From: an uncultured Lactobacillus sp.
GTDB lineage: Bacteria; Bacillota; Bacilli; Lactobacillales; Lactobacillaceae
Direction: 5' to 3'
Length of the DNA: 64,000 nt
Assembly (NCBI GenBank): GCA_937874185.1
Contig: CALNAK010000022.1
Coordinates: 1-64,000 of the forward strand
This document shows positions 26,641-35,135 of this stretch, piece after piece. Made by a program: the position numbers and the translations under genes. The first letter of the stretch is position 1, and every line of letters starts with the position of its first letter. The notes under the pieces were generated by a model. The model saw only the letters and a program-made list of their open reading frames with translations. It was not told the DNA's origin and made no database searches.

Positions 26641-27762
26641 CTATGCAACAGTAATAGCTTTACGTCCACTTCTCTTGGAGTGATACAAAGCTTGGTCGAC
26701 TCGAGAGTAGAAATCGTTAATGGAAGTATCTTTTTGACTAATCTCGGAAACTCCAACGGAAATGGTTAATTTAATAGTATGATCATCAATTTTTATTTCA
26801 GATAAGTTAACGGCCTCAAAAATTTCTTTAACAATATCATCGGTTTGAATAACCTCATAACCAGGGAAGATGACGTTGAATTCTTCGCCACCAGTTCGAT
26901 AAAGTTTGATTCTGGAATCATTGTTATCAATGACAGTTTGAACGATATCGACAACGTTTTGCAAAATTTTATCTCCAGCTAAATGGCCATAAGTATCGTT
27001 TATCTTTTTGAAGTGGTCAATATCAAACATCATCATCGTGAAAGTTGAACCATCTTTAAAGAATGATCGAAAGTCAGTGTCAAAAGCATCGTAATTAAAT
27101 GTTTTGGTCAATTTATCATGAGTAGCGTCCCTAAATAGGGCAGTTCTTGATTCGACATCAGCGTAAAGAACGGCAATATAGCCGAAAGTGAATAATTCCA
27201 AGACGGCTAAATAAATGATTTCTTTGAAAAACATCGCATTTCCAATTGAGAATTTTAATTTGATAAAGAACCAATAGGCAGCTCCAAATAAAATGCTACT
27301 GAAAAGGTATTTGAAAAATGGAAATTTGTTATTAAATGTATGATTCTTAATGTAATTTAATGAATAGTAGAACATTATCAAAATAATTGAGACACACCAA
27401 GATTGCCAACTGGTAAAGGCCGAATTGAAGAACATAAAGGCCAGCACAATTGGCGCAAATAAGTGATATTTGAATGGCACACTTAGGATTACAGTGTAGA
27501 AAATGACAGAGACTAATTGGAAATTGATATAAATCCAAGAGTAAGATGCGTCTCTAATTGAATTCTGCATCGTAAATAGTATGGCTAAAATATAAAGAAT
27601 GCCTAGAATTGATCGAAGTGTGTACTCATCAATTTTATTATTTTTAACATCTAAAATTTTTTTAACGAAAGCAAACATGATTTGAAAAACTACGAATACG
27701 CCCATGATAAAAAATAGACTAACTACCAAAGTAGCCCTACTCAAGAAAATTTTTGTCAGCAA
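26641..27762 (-). CDS. Membrane diguanylate cyclase (GGDEF domain)
   Basis: 373 residues, TTG start with GGGGGAAG eight bases before. About seven predicted helices fill residues 5-205; then DKLTKTFNYDAF (DxLT), MMFDIDHFKKINDTYGHLAGD (metal and nucleotide residues) and the active-site GGEEF in RTGGEEFNVIFPG. This is an intact cyclase making cyclic di-GMP from two GTP. The RxxD inhibitory site is absent (RIKL stands before RTGGEEF), so product inhibition is not expected. No EAL, HD-GYP or PilZ protein is seen in the window. A GGDEF protein is unusual in lactobacilli. Confidence 0.92.
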   Translation of the reverse strand: MLTKIFLSRATLVVSLFFIMGVFVVFQIMFAFVKKILDVKNNKIDEYTLRSILGILYILAILFTMQNSIRDASYSWIYINFQLVSVIFYTVILSVPFKYHLFAPIVLAFMFFNSAFTSWQSWCVSIILIMFYYSLNYIKNHTFNNKFPFFKYLFSSILFGAAYWFFIKLKFSIGNAMFFKEIIYLAVLELFTFGYIAVLYADVESRTALFRDATHDKLTKTFNYDAFDTDFRSFFKDGSTFTMMMFDIDHFKKINDTYGHLAGDKILQNVVDIVQTVIDNNDSRIKLYRTGGEEFNVIFPGYEVIQTDDIVKEIFEAVNLSEIKIDDHTIKLTISVGVSEISQKDTSINDFYSRVDQALYHSKRSGRKAITVA

Positions 27763-28001
27763 TTTAACTTCCCCCTGAACAAAAAAAGATGATTAGTACC
27801 CTCAACGTATTTTTTTTGTTCAAAATCTAATTGGCAAATATTTAAAAGCTATTTTTTTGAATTCATAGTCATTTTACAACATAATTAATTGCTGTTCATC
27901 AATTAATTAATAATGGATTTGGGAAGTTTATTAGAATAATTTGAAAATAAAAAATACCATCAATTCATGTTTGAGTTGATGGTATTTCGTTTCCTGATTT
28001 T

Positions 28002-28256
28002 AAAACGAGCTCCACAAGGGCAACTCCACTCCGCTTTGCCTGACTTCCCAAATCATGCACAAAAACCGTGCACAATTCGTGAAGTCCTGCAAATGCTCGG
28101 GAGCTGGGCGCCCTTGTTGCACTCTCTGATTCTAAAACGAGCTGCGAGCAACAGATTCCTGTGCTTTGTTACACCCTAGAAATCACACGCAAAATCGCGT
28201 GCAATTCCTAGGCTTAGGCAAATGCTCAGAATCTAACCGTTGCTTTCCACTCTCTG
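28002..28256 (-). repeat. Long-hairpin element family 1, two units (locus C)
   Basis: Read on minus, unit 1 (28133-28256) begins CAGAGAGTGG directly after the TAA of the MFS gene and has the outer stem AGCAAC and AGATTC pairing with GAATCT and GTTGCT; inner stem GCACGC/GCGTGT. Unit 2 (28002-28127) has CAAGGGC/GCCCTTG and inner TGTGCAC/GTGCATG. Orientation matches the gene. Confidence 0.85.
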
Positions 28257-28257
28257 T

Positions 28258-29628
28258 TTATTCAAAGTCGGGTCTATCTAACTTAAATGTCATAATAAAG
28301 GCAACTATCAAAAATCCTAAACAAGCTAAGAATCCAGCTTGAATTCCGGTTGATTGGTTAATTGTACTGCCGGTCATGATTTTATCTGCCATTGTGATTG
28401 TGGCAATAATAATGGCGGTGCCAAATGATGCGGCAATTTGGCGTAGGGTATTGAAGGTTGCGACTCCGTCAGAGATATATTCTTTGGGAAGTGAACTCAG
28501 GGCATGTGTTTGAATCGGAATTAGTATAAGAACCAGTCCTAATTGGCGGATTGTTTGTCCTAGTGTCAACATTAAAACTGATGCATTAACATCAATAACA
28601 GCTTGCATGAAAGTTCCGAAAATATCTATCAGAACTCCAGTGACAACTAAACGTTTGATAGGGTATTTATCGAAAAGTCGTCCACTAACAGGTGACATGA
28701 ATCCAGTCAAAACTGCACCTGGTAATAAAGCTAATCCTGATACTAACGGACTTTTGTGGAGAATGGTCTGAATCATTAATGGAAGTAAGATAGTATTTCC
28801 ATACATTGTCAAAACTATTAGCATATTGATAACAGTCGCAAAGGTAAATTGTGAGTGTTTAAAAATTTCAAAATTAATAATAGGACTGCTAGCTTTATTT
28901 TCCATAAAGGCGAATATAGCAATTAGAATCAAGCCTACTGCAGTATAACCTAGTACGTTGAAAGTGAACAGATTGGATTGACCGATATTTGAGAATCCGG
29001 TTAATAGGAATAGTAATCCAAAACTGATGGTGATCAGGCTCTTTGTATCAAATTTCGGATTCTGTTTGGTTTCTATTTGTGGTAATTGGAAAATTGATAG
29101 GAGTACGACTACGATAATGAATGGCAAGATTAAAATGAACAGGTATTGCCAGGCAAAGTACTCTAGGATAACTCCTGATAACGTTGGTCCAATAATGGGT
29201 GAGAAGTTAAAGGCTAGTCCAATAATTCCCATGACGGCCCCTTGTTTGCTTCTCTCAGTGTATTGCATGGCTAAAACGTTAACTAATGGCATCATCATTC
29301 CGGTACCGATTGCTTGAATCATTCGACCAACGATAACGAGAATAAATGAGTTCGCCACAGCACCTAAGATGGTACCGACGAGAAAGACTGAACTGGAGGC
29401 AATAAATAAATGTCTGAAGGAGAATTTCTTAATAAAATAAGCACTAGTCGGAATCATAATGGCATTGACCAACGTATAACCATTAGTTAGCCATTGAACG
29501 GTTGATGAATTAACATTGAATACGCGCATAAAGGTTGGTAAAGCAGTATTCATAAGTGTTGAGCACAAGACACCAAAGAAGGTCCCAAAGACCATGATGT
29601 AGAGTGATTTTTTGATTTGTTTCGACAT
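28258..29628 (-). CDS. MFS multidrug exporter, DHA2 family
   Basis: 456-residue, 14-helix transporter. Motifs MNTALPTFMRVFNV, TVQWLTNGYTLVNA, GRMIQAIGTGMMMPL, and GLAFNFSPIIGPTLSGVILEYFAWQYLF (motif C) place it with EmrB/QacA-type drug:proton antiporters. It lacks the charged C-terminal tail of the plus-strand relative at 23.5 kb. Single gene; its stop codon touches a family 1 hairpin element. No regulator adjoins it. Substrate unknown. Confidence 0.92.
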   Translation of the reverse strand: MSKQIKKSLYIMVFGTFFGVLCSTLMNTALPTFMRVFNVNSSTVQWLTNGYTLVNAIMIPTSAYFIKKFSFRHLFIASSSVFLVGTILGAVANSFILVIVGRMIQAIGTGMMMPLVNVLAMQYTERSKQGAVMGIIGLAFNFSPIIGPTLSGVILEYFAWQYLFILILPFIIVVVLLSIFQLPQIETKQNPKFDTKSLITISFGLLFLLTGFSNIGQSNLFTFNVLGYTAVGLILIAIFAFMENKASSPIINFEIFKHSQFTFATVINMLIVLTMYGNTILLPLMIQTILHKSPLVSGLALLPGAVLTGFMSPVSGRLFDKYPIKRLVVTGVLIDIFGTFMQAVIDVNASVLMLTLGQTIRQLGLVLILIPIQTHALSSLPKEYISDGVATFNTLRQIAASFGTAIIIATITMADKIMTGSTINQSTGIQAGFLACLGFLIVAFIMTFKLDRPDFE

Positions 29629-29715
29629 ATTTAGTGCTCCTAATTAAAAGTAGTAACCTATTTATTTTAGTTATTCAGTTTACTGTGGTCAACCACCGGT
29701 TTAATTTTGGAACGC

Positions 29716-29736
29716 AAAAAAGGGCTTACGCCCCTA
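29716..29736 (-). terminator. Terminator of the yxeA-like pair
   Basis: On minus GGGGC-GTAA-GCCC then TTTTTT, four bases after the stop codon. Confidence 0.8.
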
Positions 29737-29739
29737 AGC

Positions 29740-30120
29740 TTATTGCATATGTAATTTGTGGTACACCTTGTATGGCATACCGTTCACTGATACTTTTTGG
29801 TAATCATCCACATAGGAACCTTTGGTGTCCAATTTCAAATATTGACCATCTTTAAAGTCGTCATCAGATGTGAATTCTAAATCATGCGCCTTGCTATAAC
29901 GGTCGTACCCGCGTAAATAATAGGTAGAATATCCGTCTTTGTCAGGCTCCGTGACGTAATTGATCTTGATATATTTCGGTTCTCTTTTTGCCAAGACATT
30001 ATATTGGTTGAAATCCTGGGCAAATTCACTTGTGCGATTTTTGATGCCAGAACATATTATTAGATAGCCACATATCAAAATTATTATAGTAGGAAAAATA
30101 ATTGCAGATAATTTTTTCAT
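29740..30120 (-). CDS. YxeA-family (DUF1093) protein, second copy
   Basis: 126 residues with an N-terminal helix (about 6-24, IIFPTIIILICGYLIIC) acting as anchor or signal peptide, then a small beta-rich domain: REPKYIKINYVTEPDKDGYSTYYLRGYD, LEFTSDDDF and KGSYVDDYQKVSVNGMPYKVY. This is the DUF1093/YxeA pattern (OB-like fold). It follows a paralogue by 17 bases and shares with it REPKYIKI, DKDGY and YLxLDTKGSYV. Function unknown; relatives are extracytoplasmic. Part of an operon headed by a 22-residue peptide. Confidence 0.85.
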   Translation of the reverse strand: MKKLSAIIFPTIIILICGYLIICSGIKNRTSEFAQDFNQYNVLAKREPKYIKINYVTEPDKDGYSTYYLRGYDRYSKAHDLEFTSDDDFKDGQYLKLDTKGSYVDDYQKVSVNGMPYKVYHKLHMQ

Positions 30121-30137
30121 AATATTTGTCTCCGTTA

Positions 30138-30521
30138 TTAGAGATTCAACTTAGTGTAAACATCACTAGGGATGTCTTTTTTGAATACTTCTTTGTAGGA
30201 ATATACGTAGCTACCTTTGGTATCAAGTTCTAGGTAATGATCTTGTTTCAATTTACCCATACCCATAAATTCTATTGGATGCTCATTACCATTTTCGTCG
30301 TAGCTCTTGAGATCATACGTATAGTTACCGTAACCGTCCTTGTCTGTCGCTTCTTTGTTATCAATCTTAATATATTTTGGCTCACGCTTGACCATAACGT
30401 TAAAAGCATTAAATGCCTGGGATGCCTGTGTTGTGCTATCCTTGGCATACATACATAGTCCTAAATACCCAACTCCTATAATTACAAAACCTAAAAGAAA
30501 AACCCTTAGAAAACTTCTCAT
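30138..30521 (-). CDS. YxeA-family (DUF1093) protein, first copy
   Basis: 127 residues, paralogue of the next gene: N-terminal helix (FLRVFLLGFVIIGVGYLGLC), then VKREPKYIKIDNKEATDKDGYG, YDLKSYDENGNEHPIEFMG, and DHYLELDTKGSYVYSYKEV. AGGAGG precedes ATG. The gene is about 90 bases downstream of the peptide ORF, and TGTAAG direct repeats plus a weak TATATT box in that gap could give it a second promoter. Function unknown; tandem duplicates of this family are common in lactobacilli. Confidence 0.85.
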   Translation of the reverse strand: MRSFLRVFLLGFVIIGVGYLGLCMYAKDSTTQASQAFNAFNVMVKREPKYIKIDNKEATDKDGYGNYTYDLKSYDENGNEHPIEFMGMGKLKQDHYLELDTKGSYVYSYKEVFKKDIPSDVYTKLNL

Positions 30522-30580
30522 GTGTGTTACCTCCTGAGAAATATACTAAGGGTTCTGGCTAATTTTCTACATTTGATTTA

Positions 30581-30597
30581 CTTACATTATTCTTACA
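30581..30597 (-). promoter_or_regulatory. TGTAAG-N5-TGTAAG, possible WalR-type site
   Basis: Minus strand TGTAAG, five bases, TGTAAG. One base off the WalR half-site TGTWAH at the last position. It lies about 60 bases upstream of the first yxeA-like start. Confidence 0.35.
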
Positions 30598-30612
30598 GAT
30601 TTGTAAGCCGGC

Positions 30613-30681
30613 TTACCACCAATCAAAGTTAAGTGTATAGTCTACGATTCTGTTGAATAATGATGCCATTAATTTCATCAT
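30613..30681 (-). CDS. 22-residue peptide ending in DWW
   Basis: Very short ORF with strong signals: TTGGAGG eight bases before ATG and a near-consensus promoter upstream. The product begins MMKLMASLF, continues NRIVDYT and ends LNFDWW. It is amphipathic, without a clear signal peptide. It may be a signalling peptide (streptococcal XIP/SHP-type pheromones also carry a WW pair), a small toxin or membrane-active peptide, or a translated leader controlling the yxeA-like pair. No Rgg-type receptor is in the window. The stop codon overlaps a perfect palindrome GTAAGCCGGCTTAC. Its coding nature is inferred, not proven. Confidence 0.6.
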   Translation of the reverse strand: MMKLMASLFNRIVDYTLNFDWW

Positions 30682-30722
30682 AATTGACGCCTCCAACATA
30701 TATAAACTTATTTCTTACCTAC

Positions 30723-30751
30723 ATTATAGTTCTGTATGAAAGCGCTATCAA
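30723..30751 (-). promoter_or_regulatory. Sigma-A promoter overlapped by a perfect cre site
   Basis: On minus TTGATA, 17 bp, TATAAT. The cre sequence TGAAAGCGCTATCA (30737-30750) matches TGWAANCGNTNWCA at every fixed position and covers the -35 box and spacer, so CcpA should repress the peptide and yxeA-like genes in glucose. Confidence 0.8.
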
Positions 30752-30869
30752 GCGAGACTATTTTTAAATCGTGAATTATTGTATATTAGTAGTATTAATA
30801 ATTTAGAATAATTAATCCGAGGAATTGAATAAATAAAGAATCATCTAAAAGTAGGGGGAACTTGAGAGT

Positions 30870-31211
30870 ATGAGTAAGGATATGTCAAAGCCACAGTTAT
30901 TGGCGTGGGGAATTTTTATTGTTGAGAACTTAATATTTTTAGCATCGTTGATTAGTAACTATTTATATCCAATGGATCCAACTGCTGTTCCAGACAGTCC
31001 AATTAAGTTTGCTATATGGGGATTCATGATAATTGTAGTAATAGTATTTCAAATTTTTAATGGACTTGCCATTTCAAAGATGGATAGTGGTAATCAGGGA
31101 TGGTTCATAACTCTGATAGTTTTGAGCTTGATACATAATCCGCTGTATTTTATACCGATCATCTGGTCATTTATGACAATACACCACCAAAAAACAGCTA
31201 ATTCCAATTAA
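30870..31211 (+). CDS. Small membrane protein, unknown
   Basis: 113 residues with three predicted helices: about 12-32 (WGIFIVENLIFLASLISNYLY), 46-70 (FAIWGFMIIVVIVFQIFNGLA) and 80-103 (FITLIVLSLIHNPLYFIPIIW). Short loops, no catalytic motifs. GGGGGA lies upstream of ATG and a terminator follows. I do not recognise the family. It is divergent from the peptide operon and may share its regulation region. Confidence 0.7.
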   Translation: MSKDMSKPQLLAWGIFIVENLIFLASLISNYLYPMDPTAVPDSPIKFAIWGFMIIVVIVFQIFNGLAISKMDSGNQGWFITLIVLSLIHNPLYFIPIIWSFMTIHHQKTANSN

Positions 31212-31226
31212 GGGATTAGCTGTTTT
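31191..31226. terminator. Bidirectional terminator
   Basis: AAAACAGCTAATTCC and GGATTAGCTGTTTT with a seven-base loop, between convergent genes. Confidence 0.8.
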
Positions 31227-31242
31227 GCCGTTATAACGATAA

Positions 31243-33759
31243 TTAATTATTTATCTGATCAGTGGCTGTCCAAGTGACTTTACCACTATATTTACCGGCA
31301 CTGCTTTGACCATTGGATTGTAATAGCAATCCGGAATCATCTTTCCAAGACTCAGAAACAACATATGTACTTTCTGGATCATGAGATGTGCTGTCAGAAA
31401 CAATTAAGGTTGGTTGTGAATTTAGTGGAGCAACTTTATCATTTTGATATTTATAAATCAAGTTACCATTGAATGGTATTTTATCGTTATACAATTTTGT
31501 GGCGGTGGCACTTAAATCCCAAGGAGTGCGATAACTGGTTACTTGTAAGGTGTAAGGAGTCTTCCGGTATAAATGTTTGTCGGCACTGACATGATTAACA
31601 TCTTGAAATTCAAGTGTATCTGGAGCATCAACTTTAAGTAATTTATTTTGAAGGACGTGGATATTATAAGTTACAGTGTTGGAAATTAAGTCATCCTTAT
31701 CTATCGCTTTAACGGTAACCTGTTGCGTTGAGTTTGGTGGAAATAGGCTCCAGAACGGTGGTAAATCTTTATCATCGACAATTACCTTCTTGAGAGGAAT
31801 ACTACCAGTAAATGTTGATGAATTTGAGTTGACGCTATCAACTGCAGTAAGGTTATATCCTCCAAATGAAATCAAATATTGAAGCTGGTCATTGGATGTA
31901 AAATTATGATCCTTGGTATAACTAAGATTAGTGGGCAATTCTAGACCCTGATCATCATTGTTATAAGCCAAGTCAATATCATCAGGATTAGCTAGTACCA
32001 AATTCCAATCACGTCTGTATTTGATTGTAAATGATGGAGTAGATGCACTGACCATAGAATTACTACCATCAAATCTTGCTGGGGCGGGTTTAATGTCGAT
32101 ATCCTTAGTTGTAGTGTTATCGACTATACCATTAATGGTTATTTGGGCAGATTCGGTTTTGTCTAAATTCTTGCCGAGTCGATGGGTAACTTTTTTAGTT
32201 GTGGAGTTGAAGTCACTGGCCGAGATATATTCGAATAATCCGTTGGAATAAGTTATTTTCCCGATATTTCCGCTACTATCTGTTCGTGGAGTGAAGTGGT
32301 CAGGGGTTTTTATGTTGGCGTTAATTTTTTCCCAAGCGACTTTACCGGAATCATAGTTTAAGTCATACAGAAGATTGACTTTATCACCATCAGTAACATC
32401 CTTGATATTTTCTTTATTGGGAATGGTTCTATCCAAATCTTCATCATAGATTTGTGATTGAGCAGTGGCATTTAGTAGACCGGGAATTGACTCAAAGACG
32501 ACTAGCTTACTGTTAACACCTTCGGTACTGCTATTGGCTCCTGTGAATCCCCACATAATTGATTTCTGATTAGCTTTCAAATTTAGAAATTTCTCATCGA
32601 CTTTTATATCTTGATCAATACGTTTACCATATGAGGTACCGCCTCCAACAGGAATAGTAGTACCGTCTGTATCTTTATCATTAAATGAATAATGAATTGT
32701 GGCAATTGTACTGTCTGCAGATGTTGGTTGATTCCAAGTAAATGTTACATGGTGCCAGGAGGTGGGTTTACCTTGTGAATCGTTACCACTGACTAGGTAG
32801 GTAACTTTTTTGGCGGATTGATAAAGTGACATTACCTGTGTGAAAGGGGTGTAGACGCCTGAACTTGTAATGTTTTTTGTCAGCTTATATGAATCAAGAT
32901 TACCGGGATAGGAAAGTGAGATGTGTCCGTATCCGTTATCTGAGGCTCCAAGTAAAGTGTTGTCAGGGTATCCAGTAGGAACTCCAGATTGAGTGTCAAC
33001 TGTGTCAAAGGCATTTAGTGAATAGTAGTTATCAGACTTACCGTTTGGTATATCTTTTAGTTTCGTTAAACTACTTTTTTCCGAATTAGCATTATTTAAT
33101 TGAGTATCGAATTCCAAAGCAATACTATTTTGAACGGCAGTTTTGGCAACGTATTTATTATCCACATAACTAGTTTCATATCCATAAAAAGTTTTGGGTT
33201 TTCTGTAGGCTAAATCTAAACCATTTACCCCTAAACCTTCTTGCCCAGCACCCATAGCATGCTGGCCCCGGTCGTCGTTTTGTAAAACTAATGCGATACC
33301 TTGACCGTTATAGTTGGTATCAGTTGTACCGGGTCCAAAATAAAGCCAAGCTGAAATAGTTTGGGAGTTACTACTTTGATCAACACTAAGATCATTTTGA
33401 GCAGGAGTTTCAGGATTGGCCCAAATTGCACCGGTTGAGCCATTAACAGAACTACCTTTGGCTAAATCGAGAATAGTGTTTGGCGTAGGATTGGGATCTG
33501 ATGTTGTGGCTTTACGACTAACAATACTTGCATCATTAGTTTGATAGGGATCATTATCAACGCCTGGATTCATGAAGATATTACTGGGTTTATAAAAGTA
33601 GTTGTTAATGTTGAGCCCATCGGGTGCTGACGCAATCGCATCGGCATCACTTTGGGTCTCTGCTACAACGTTTTGAGTAGTACTAACGAATAGACTAGAA
33701 ATGACAACAAGGATAGAAAAAATCAAAATACAATTATAATAGGCTTTGTGTTTCATCAT
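31243..33759 (-). CDS. WxL-domain surface protein with L-type lectin domain
   Basis: 838-residue secreted protein. Signal peptide 1-33 (ending VVAETQ). Residues about 45-410 form an L-type (legume-like) lectin domain: ISAWLYFGPG, GQGIALVLQND, GLGVNGLDLAYRKP, NSIALEFDTQLN and a closing ANQKSIMWGFTGA. Ig-like strands follow. The last 170 residues are a WxL domain: LEFQDV, LQVTSYRTPWDLSATATKL with the WDL motif, and KYSGKVTWTATD. WxL domains bind peptidoglycan non-covalently, so this probably displays a carbohydrate-binding head. AGGAGG precedes ATG. No DUF916 partner gene adjoins it. Confidence 0.88.
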   Translation of the reverse strand: MMKHKAYYNCILIFSILVVISSLFVSTTQNVVAETQSDADAIASAPDGLNINNYFYKPSNIFMNPGVDNDPYQTNDASIVSRKATTSDPNPTPNTILDLAKGSSVNGSTGAIWANPETPAQNDLSVDQSSNSQTISAWLYFGPGTTDTNYNGQGIALVLQNDDRGQHAMGAGQEGLGVNGLDLAYRKPKTFYGYETSYVDNKYVAKTAVQNSIALEFDTQLNNANSEKSSLTKLKDIPNGKSDNYYSLNAFDTVDTQSGVPTGYPDNTLLGASDNGYGHISLSYPGNLDSYKLTKNITSSGVYTPFTQVMSLYQSAKKVTYLVSGNDSQGKPTSWHHVTFTWNQPTSADSTIATIHYSFNDKDTDGTTIPVGGGTSYGKRIDQDIKVDEKFLNLKANQKSIMWGFTGANSSTEGVNSKLVVFESIPGLLNATAQSQIYDEDLDRTIPNKENIKDVTDGDKVNLLYDLNYDSGKVAWEKINANIKTPDHFTPRTDSSGNIGKITYSNGLFEYISASDFNSTTKKVTHRLGKNLDKTESAQITINGIVDNTTTKDIDIKPAPARFDGSNSMVSASTPSFTIKYRRDWNLVLANPDDIDLAYNNDDQGLELPTNLSYTKDHNFTSNDQLQYLISFGGYNLTAVDSVNSNSSTFTGSIPLKKVIVDDKDLPPFWSLFPPNSTQQVTVKAIDKDDLISNTVTYNIHVLQNKLLKVDAPDTLEFQDVNHVSADKHLYRKTPYTLQVTSYRTPWDLSATATKLYNDKIPFNGNLIYKYQNDKVAPLNSQPTLIVSDSTSHDPESTYVVSESWKDDSGLLLQSNGQSSAGKYSGKVTWTATDQINN

Positions 33760-33964
33760 GAAGGCCTCCTAACATGGTCTATATACACGATGATTATAGT
33801 CTATTTGTATATAAAATATATAATATAGTTTTAATATTATATTAAATAATAATATATAGAATTATGATAAAGTGGTTAATCTTTATAATAAAGATAATTA
33901 TATTCAACTTAATATGCATGAATAAATTGATACAATACATGACAATTAAATAATTAATGGACGC

Positions 33965-34004
33965 AAAAAGCCCTCCAATTTCAAATTTGAAATTGAAGGG
34001 CAAA
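33965..34004 (-). terminator. Terminator of the D-hydroxyacid dehydrogenase gene
   Basis: GCCCTTCAATTTCAAA and TTTGAAATTGGAGGGC with TTTTT on minus. Confidence 0.85.
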
Positions 34005-34014
34005 TTCATAACTA

Positions 34015-35019
34015 TTATTTATTTGTATCAACGATAGTACTTGGTTCTTGACCTTCAATTAAGGCCTTGTTTGAATCAAATGAAGTAGTAATCATGTTGT
34101 GAATGGCAGTTTCAGTATAGAAAGCGCTATGTGGAGTAATGATAACATTAGTTCTCATGGCAAGATTCTTGATTTTTTCATCAGGAATATTTTCAGGACT
34201 GCTCCAAACTTTACCAAAGACAGAGTTTTCGTTATCCAAGACATCCAAGCCAGCACCAGCAATTTTGCCACTGTCGAGACCCTTGATCAAAGCATCAGTA
34301 TCAATCAATTCACCACGAGCACAATTGATAATGTAGGCACCATCTTTCATTTCTGAGATGGCCTTGTCATTGATCATATATTTGTTACTGTCGAATAATG
34401 GAACGTGAAGTGTAATGATATCTGATTGCTTGTAAACTTCTTCCAAGGTATCAACGTACAAACCCTGTTTTTCAATATCAGGATTGTGGTAAACATCATA
34501 GGCAACTACCTTTGCGCCGAATCCTTGTAAAATTTTAATAACAACACGTCCGATGTGACCTGTACCTACAACACCAACAGTTTGTTCACGGTATTCTTTA
34601 CCAATTGTAGGAGCCCAAGTAAAGTCACCATTATCAAATTTTTGGTCGAATTCAGGAACACGACGTAGTAATCTTCCCATCAATAAAACTGTATGTTCAG
34701 CAATCGCATTTGGCGAATATACTGGAACATTAGTTAATTTGAATCCTAAGTCATTTAGATCTTTGAAATTAAAATTGTCAAAACCGACGTTACGAATAGA
34801 AATATTCTTGATACCTAATTTGTTAAGTACCTCTAAGGCTTCTCGTGTATAAGCTGATGTTTGTAAAGTTACGACACCATCAGATCCCTCAGCAAGTCGA
34901 GCGCTGTCTGCTGTTAAAGTGTATTCAGTAAAACCAACTTCAACACCAGGGTTAGCTTGTTCCCACTTCTTTAATGATGGTTCCTCATCTTTACGAATTC
35001 CATATGCAAATATCTTCAT
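34015..35019 (-). CDS. D-2-hydroxyacid dehydrogenase (D-lactate dehydrogenase family)
   Basis: NAD-dependent reduction of pyruvate or a larger 2-keto acid to the D-hydroxy acid. 334 residues from ATG 35019, chosen over an in-frame codon 24 bases upstream because GGAGG lies eight bases before it and the product then begins MKIFAYGIRKDEEP. NAD motif GVVGTGHIGRV near 150-160; catalytic Arg in NCARGELID, Glu in the DNENS loop and His in TPHSAFYT. RNVGFDN and NVPVYSPNAIAEH are family markers. It resembles both lactobacillar LdhD and D-hydroxyisocaproate dehydrogenase; sequence alone does not settle the substrate. Confidence 0.88.
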   Translation of the reverse strand: MKIFAYGIRKDEEPSLKKWEQANPGVEVGFTEYTLTADSARLAEGSDGVVTLQTSAYTREALEVLNKLGIKNISIRNVGFDNFNFKDLNDLGFKLTNVPVYSPNAIAEHTVLLMGRLLRRVPEFDQKFDNGDFTWAPTIGKEYREQTVGVVGTGHIGRVVIKILQGFGAKVVAYDVYHNPDIEKQGLYVDTLEEVYKQSDIITLHVPLFDSNKYMINDKAISEMKDGAYIINCARGELIDTDALIKGLDSGKIAGAGLDVLDNENSVFGKVWSSPENIPDEKIKNLAMRTNVIITPHSAFYTETAIHNMITTSFDSNKALIEGQEPSTIVDTNK

Positions 35020-35098
35020 TTCGCAAATCCTCCTTAATTTCATGCTAGTTACTATTCTAAACTAAGTTGTTCAGACATTCATTCGATAATCGGTAAAA

Positions 35099-35132
35099 AA
35101 ATATGACTCCCAAGATAAAGGGAATCATACTT
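35099..35132 (-). terminator. Terminator of the EamA-type gene
   Basis: On minus ATGATTCCC, loop, GGGAGTCAT, then ATTTTTTT. Confidence 0.8.
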
Positions 35133-35135
35133 ATT

